NCBI GenBank assembly: GCA_030019325.1
Contig: JASEFB010000026.1
Location: 1 to 20,745 of the forward strand
Length of the DNA stretch: 20,745 nucleotides
Reading direction: 5' to 3'
From: an archaeon
GTDB lineage: Archaea; Halobacteriota; Syntropharchaeia; Alkanophagales; Methanospirareceae
Part shown: positions 20,286-20,745 of the stretch, piece by piece
How positions within the stretch are numbered: the first letter of the stretch is position 1
How the letters are laid out: each line of letters opens with the position of its first letter
Position numbers and translations under genes: made by a program
The notes under the pieces: generated by a model
Databases searched by the model: none
What the model saw: only the letters and a program-made list of their open reading frames with translations
What the model was told of the DNA's origin: nothing

Positions 20286-20745
20286 ATGAGCGAAAAAGAG
20301 CCATTCATAAAAATCTCTGATGTGTGTAAGGAGTTCGATGGCAAAGAGGTTCTGAAGAACGTGAGCGTGGTGATAAACGAAGGCGAGCCGTTAGGTCTGC
20401 TTGGGCGGAGTGGAGCAGGGAAATCAGTGCTGCTTCACATGCTCCGGGGGACTGAGGAATACGAACCGACCCGTGGCGAGGTGATCTTCAGAGTCGCGGT
20501 ATGTCCCCATTACTTTGAGGCAGAGGAGACGCTCGGAAAGATTCATCCTCCCATCGGATCGCTGGAGCCTCCGAGCAAAGCCGGTTCGGTCTGTCCGATC
20601 TGCGGTAGCACGTTGGAATTACGGGAGGTGAACTACTGGAAAGATAAAGACGCCAGGAAGAGGATAAAGAAGCGCGTTGCGATCATGTTGCAGCGTCCCT
20701 TCGGTTTATACGGAGTGGATTGCGTCATGTATATCGTCTTACATG
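20286..20745 (+). CDS. atwA: Methyl-coenzyme M reductase activation component A2 (AtwA), N-terminal part
   Basis: This ABC-type ATPase is truncated by the window end; 153 residues are seen. AtwA is one of the proteins that use ATP to activate methyl-CoM reductase by reducing its nickel cofactor F430. Visible are FIKISDVCKEFDGKEVL, the Walker A GRSGAGKSV, HMLRGTEEYEPT, and the AtwA-specific Cys-rich insert in the first ABC domain (CPHYF ... PSKAGSVCPICGS) before the Q-loop MLQRPFGLYG. I choose ATG 20286 because GAGAGGA precedes it. An in-frame ATG at 20268 would add six residues. It has its own TATA box and leader. Its presence implies a methanogen or an anaerobic methane/alkane oxidiser. Confidence 0.9.
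   Translation, partial: MSEKEPFIKISDVCKEFDGKEVLKNVSVVINEGEPLGLLGRSGAGKSVLLHMLRGTEEYEPTRGEVIFRVAVCPHYFEAEETLGKIHPPIGSLEPPSKAGSVCPICGSTLELREVNYWKDKDARKRIKKRVAIMLQRPFGLYGVDCVMYIVLH

Overview
The window looks like a stretch of a methanogenic or methane-oxidising euryarchaeon, and I would guess an ANME-1-like archaeon. The strongest evidence is the archaea-specific tRNA amidotransferase subunit GatD, the archaeal membrane family DUF373, TATA-type promoters, and a 3'-truncated gene at the right edge for AtwA (component A2 of the methyl-coenzyme M reductase activation system), which points to methyl-CoM chemistry. The species assignment is inference. Most of the DNA is tightly packed and on the + strand.

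Left part (1-9600), mostly housekeeping genes. The 3' end of an unknown gene converges on a DUF1786 gene. gatD lies upstream of that on the same (-) strand, separated by a hairpin-rich spacer. A 550-bp divergent spacer carries a small decayed gene. On the + strand follow a class II HDAC-like deacetylase, purF (oxygen-sensitive Fe-S type), a DUF373 membrane protein, a ketopantoate reductase, a 5'-truncated remnant of a calcineurin-type phosphoesterase, and an AT-rich alpha/beta hydrolase that may have been acquired.

Middle and right part (9690-19884), the interesting locus. It is a same-strand array: a DUF134 HTH regulator, an Mrp/NBP35-type ATPase, a NifX/NifB-like protein, two or three tiny Gly/aromatic-rich proteins (DUF5320-like), a 2[4Fe-4S] ferredoxin, an IscU-like scaffold, a second NifX-like protein, another DUF5320-like protein, and an unknown 85-residue protein. 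Next comes a MinD-ferredoxin / radical SAM / MinD-ferredoxin module whose genes overlap by 4 bp, then two metallo-beta-lactamase-fold proteins, then a second MinD / radical SAM / MinD module that has suffered two sizeable deletions. The first three promoters (DUF134, Mrp, NifX-like) share a perfect palindrome centred on GAATATATATTC, placed next to or just downstream of the TATA box. That suggests one dedicated regulon, probably controlled by the DUF134 protein. The gene content resembles the anaerobe-specific 'orange protein' (ORP) loci of sulfate reducers, with additional radical SAM, IscU, DUF5320 and MBL parts. A role in building or carrying a metal-sulfur cofactor is a reasonable inference but is not shown by the sequence.

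Right edge (19885-20745). A 380-bp spacer holds an inverted-repeat cluster built on AAATCCCA / TGGGATTT, a TATA box, and two perfect hairpins that match hairpins in the spacer at 1433-1582. It leads into atwA, which runs off the window.
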